From Liolophura sinensis (lineage: Eukaryota; Mollusca; Polyplacophora; Chitonida; Chitonidae), in NCBI RefSeq assembly GCF_032854445.1, contig NC_088295.1:13627385-13691384 (forward strand): a stretch of 64,000 nt of DNA, written 5' to 3'. Position numbers and translations under genes: made by a program. Below are positions 62,961 to 64,000 of this stretch, one piece after another (position 1 is the first letter of the stretch; each line of letters begins with the position of its first letter). The notes under the pieces are model-generated. The model worked only from the letters and a program-made list of their open reading frames with translations, did not search any database and was not told the origin of the DNA.

Positions 62961-63267
62961 GCCAATAATATTGTAAAAATAATTACTCTCCACGCCCATT
63001 GTCCAGCATGTCACTTGCGTTTGAATAATGATGACGTCACCCGAGGCAATAAGTTCTTGGTGTCGAAACCATGCTCATGGAGTTGGACATTATGAATGAT
63101 AAAAAGTATTTTTAACAGCATTTTGTTTGTTATAACGTTGACGTCCAACATATCAGTGCGTAGAGCTTGCGTTGTTACGTGTCGCTGACCCGTGCCAATT
63201 TTGGTAGCGATTATGACTGATTTTACAGACAGTGAATATAAGCGACTGACTAAAAGAAAGATGTTAC

Positions 63268-63514
63268 ACACTCAAAAAATAATCTGTTAATTTTAACAGA
63301 AAGTCTGTTGTCTGAGTTATGCTAGAATGTATTCTGTTATAATAACAAAATACTTTTTTCTTGTTCAACATAATATCATGTTAGTCTAATACAAGTTGAT
63401 TTAATGAATATTTCTGCTATATTTATTAGAATGATCTGCTGCAATAACAGAAAACATTCTAGCCTCACTCAGACAATAGAATTTCTGTTAAATTTAACAT
63501 TATTTTTTGACAGT
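63268..63514. mobile_element. MITE-like element with about 35-bp inverted ends
   Basis: Left ACTCAAAAAATAATCTGTTA is mirrored by right AACATTATTTTTTGACAGT, with an inner second pair (CTGAGTTATGCTAGAATGT against ACATTCTAGCCTCACTCAG). The total is about 247 bp, AT-rich, without a coding frame. Confidence 0.8.
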
Positions 63515-63749
63515 AGTACACTGCCGTTCGTATCTTTATTCAAATAATATTTATGTTTCTGGTATCATTGCAGTAGGCCTACACATATGTCATTACTGGT
63601 TAAAGCATGTTTCCTTAATGTTCTTTCAGTATCTACAATTAGGTATAACCAAATGTTAAGAAAAAATTCCAGTAAGTTTGACCACAAAGGAAACCACTGT
63701 GAGGAAAAATTTGTTCTGTAGAAATCTCCATTTTCTCTACGTCTTACAG

Positions 63750-63862
63750 GATTTTCCAAGATTGCCTGGGAAACCCGAAGACGTCATCAGCCTCGTTCTG
63801 GATTCGCTATATCGGCCAGCTACCGGTAAACTGCTCTGGTGGGAAGTCTCTCTCTCGAAGGG
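63750..63862 (+). CDS. Internal exon of an unidentified gene running off the right edge
   Basis: A 113-bp open segment lies between a good acceptor (CTCTACGTCTTACAG, ending 63749) and a good donor (GTAAGA at 63863). It reads in phase 0 and ends with two bases of the next codon. The peptide starts DFPRLPGKPEDVISLVL, continues DSLYRPATGKLLWWEVSLSK, and has a protein-like composition. I do not recognise the family. No upstream partner exon was found between here and the inverted-repeat element at 63268-63514; the next exon should lie beyond 64000. Confidence 0.45.
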
Positions 63863-64000
63863 GTAAGATACTGTTATGGTCAGGAAAATGTGTAATTTCT
63901 GATATGAATATCTAATGATTATGTTCATTACAATTAATTCGAACACTACTGACTGTAGAAGCGCACATTCAATTTCAAATGTCAGCATCTACAACTGCGA

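Overview
The window looks like nuclear DNA of a marine lophotrochozoan invertebrate, most likely a mollusc. The genes have introns with GT-AG borders, most of the sequence is AT-rich and non-coding, and it is full of tRNA-derived SINEs, inverted-repeat elements and worn retroelements. The SINE whose tail side reads 'gattggtgttttacgcc' is, as far as I recall, common in molluscs and their relatives. The organism is an inference from repeats and gene structure.

Four gene loci can be supported. The best is DCTN4, the p62 subunit of dynactin, on the + strand: 13 coding exons at 32639-50969 that join in frame into 447 codons. Head to head with it on the - strand lies BOLA1, the mitochondrial BolA-like iron-sulphur protein (28066-32454): six solid coding exons plus a tentative tiny start exon, 138 codons. 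The two inferred start codons are only about 185 bp apart, which suggests a shared two-way promoter. A small + strand gene I do not recognise (19724-22003) has two exons coding for two versions of the same charged, probably coiled-coil unit. One exon of an unidentified gene enters at the right edge (63750-63862).

The left part (1-19700) has no gene I can support. It holds an AT microsatellite, a dispersed repeat family with TTCCGCTTAACCC-like ends, a truncated SINE with a 12-bp target duplication, and a frame-broken reverse transcriptase remnant (12845-13310). Between the coiled-coil gene and BOLA1 come a 20-bp minisatellite with a higher-order period of about 107 bp, a 179-bp tandem duplication, SINEs and a palindromic element. 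The introns of BOLA1 and DCTN4 carry many SINE copies, one of them flanked by a perfect 12-bp duplication, and a 150-bp near-perfect hairpin. To the right of DCTN4 are another SINE with a perfect 12-bp duplication, a Penelope-like reverse transcriptase fragment interrupted by a SINE, a 594-bp element with 63-bp terminal inverted repeats, a decayed 3.7-kb Gypsy-type LTR retrotransposon on the - strand, and a further inverted-repeat element.

I found no sign of a new multi-gene system. The observations most worth checking are the duplicated-unit gene, the BOLA1/DCTN4 divergent pair with a possible second BOLA1 start, and the well preserved inverted-repeat elements.
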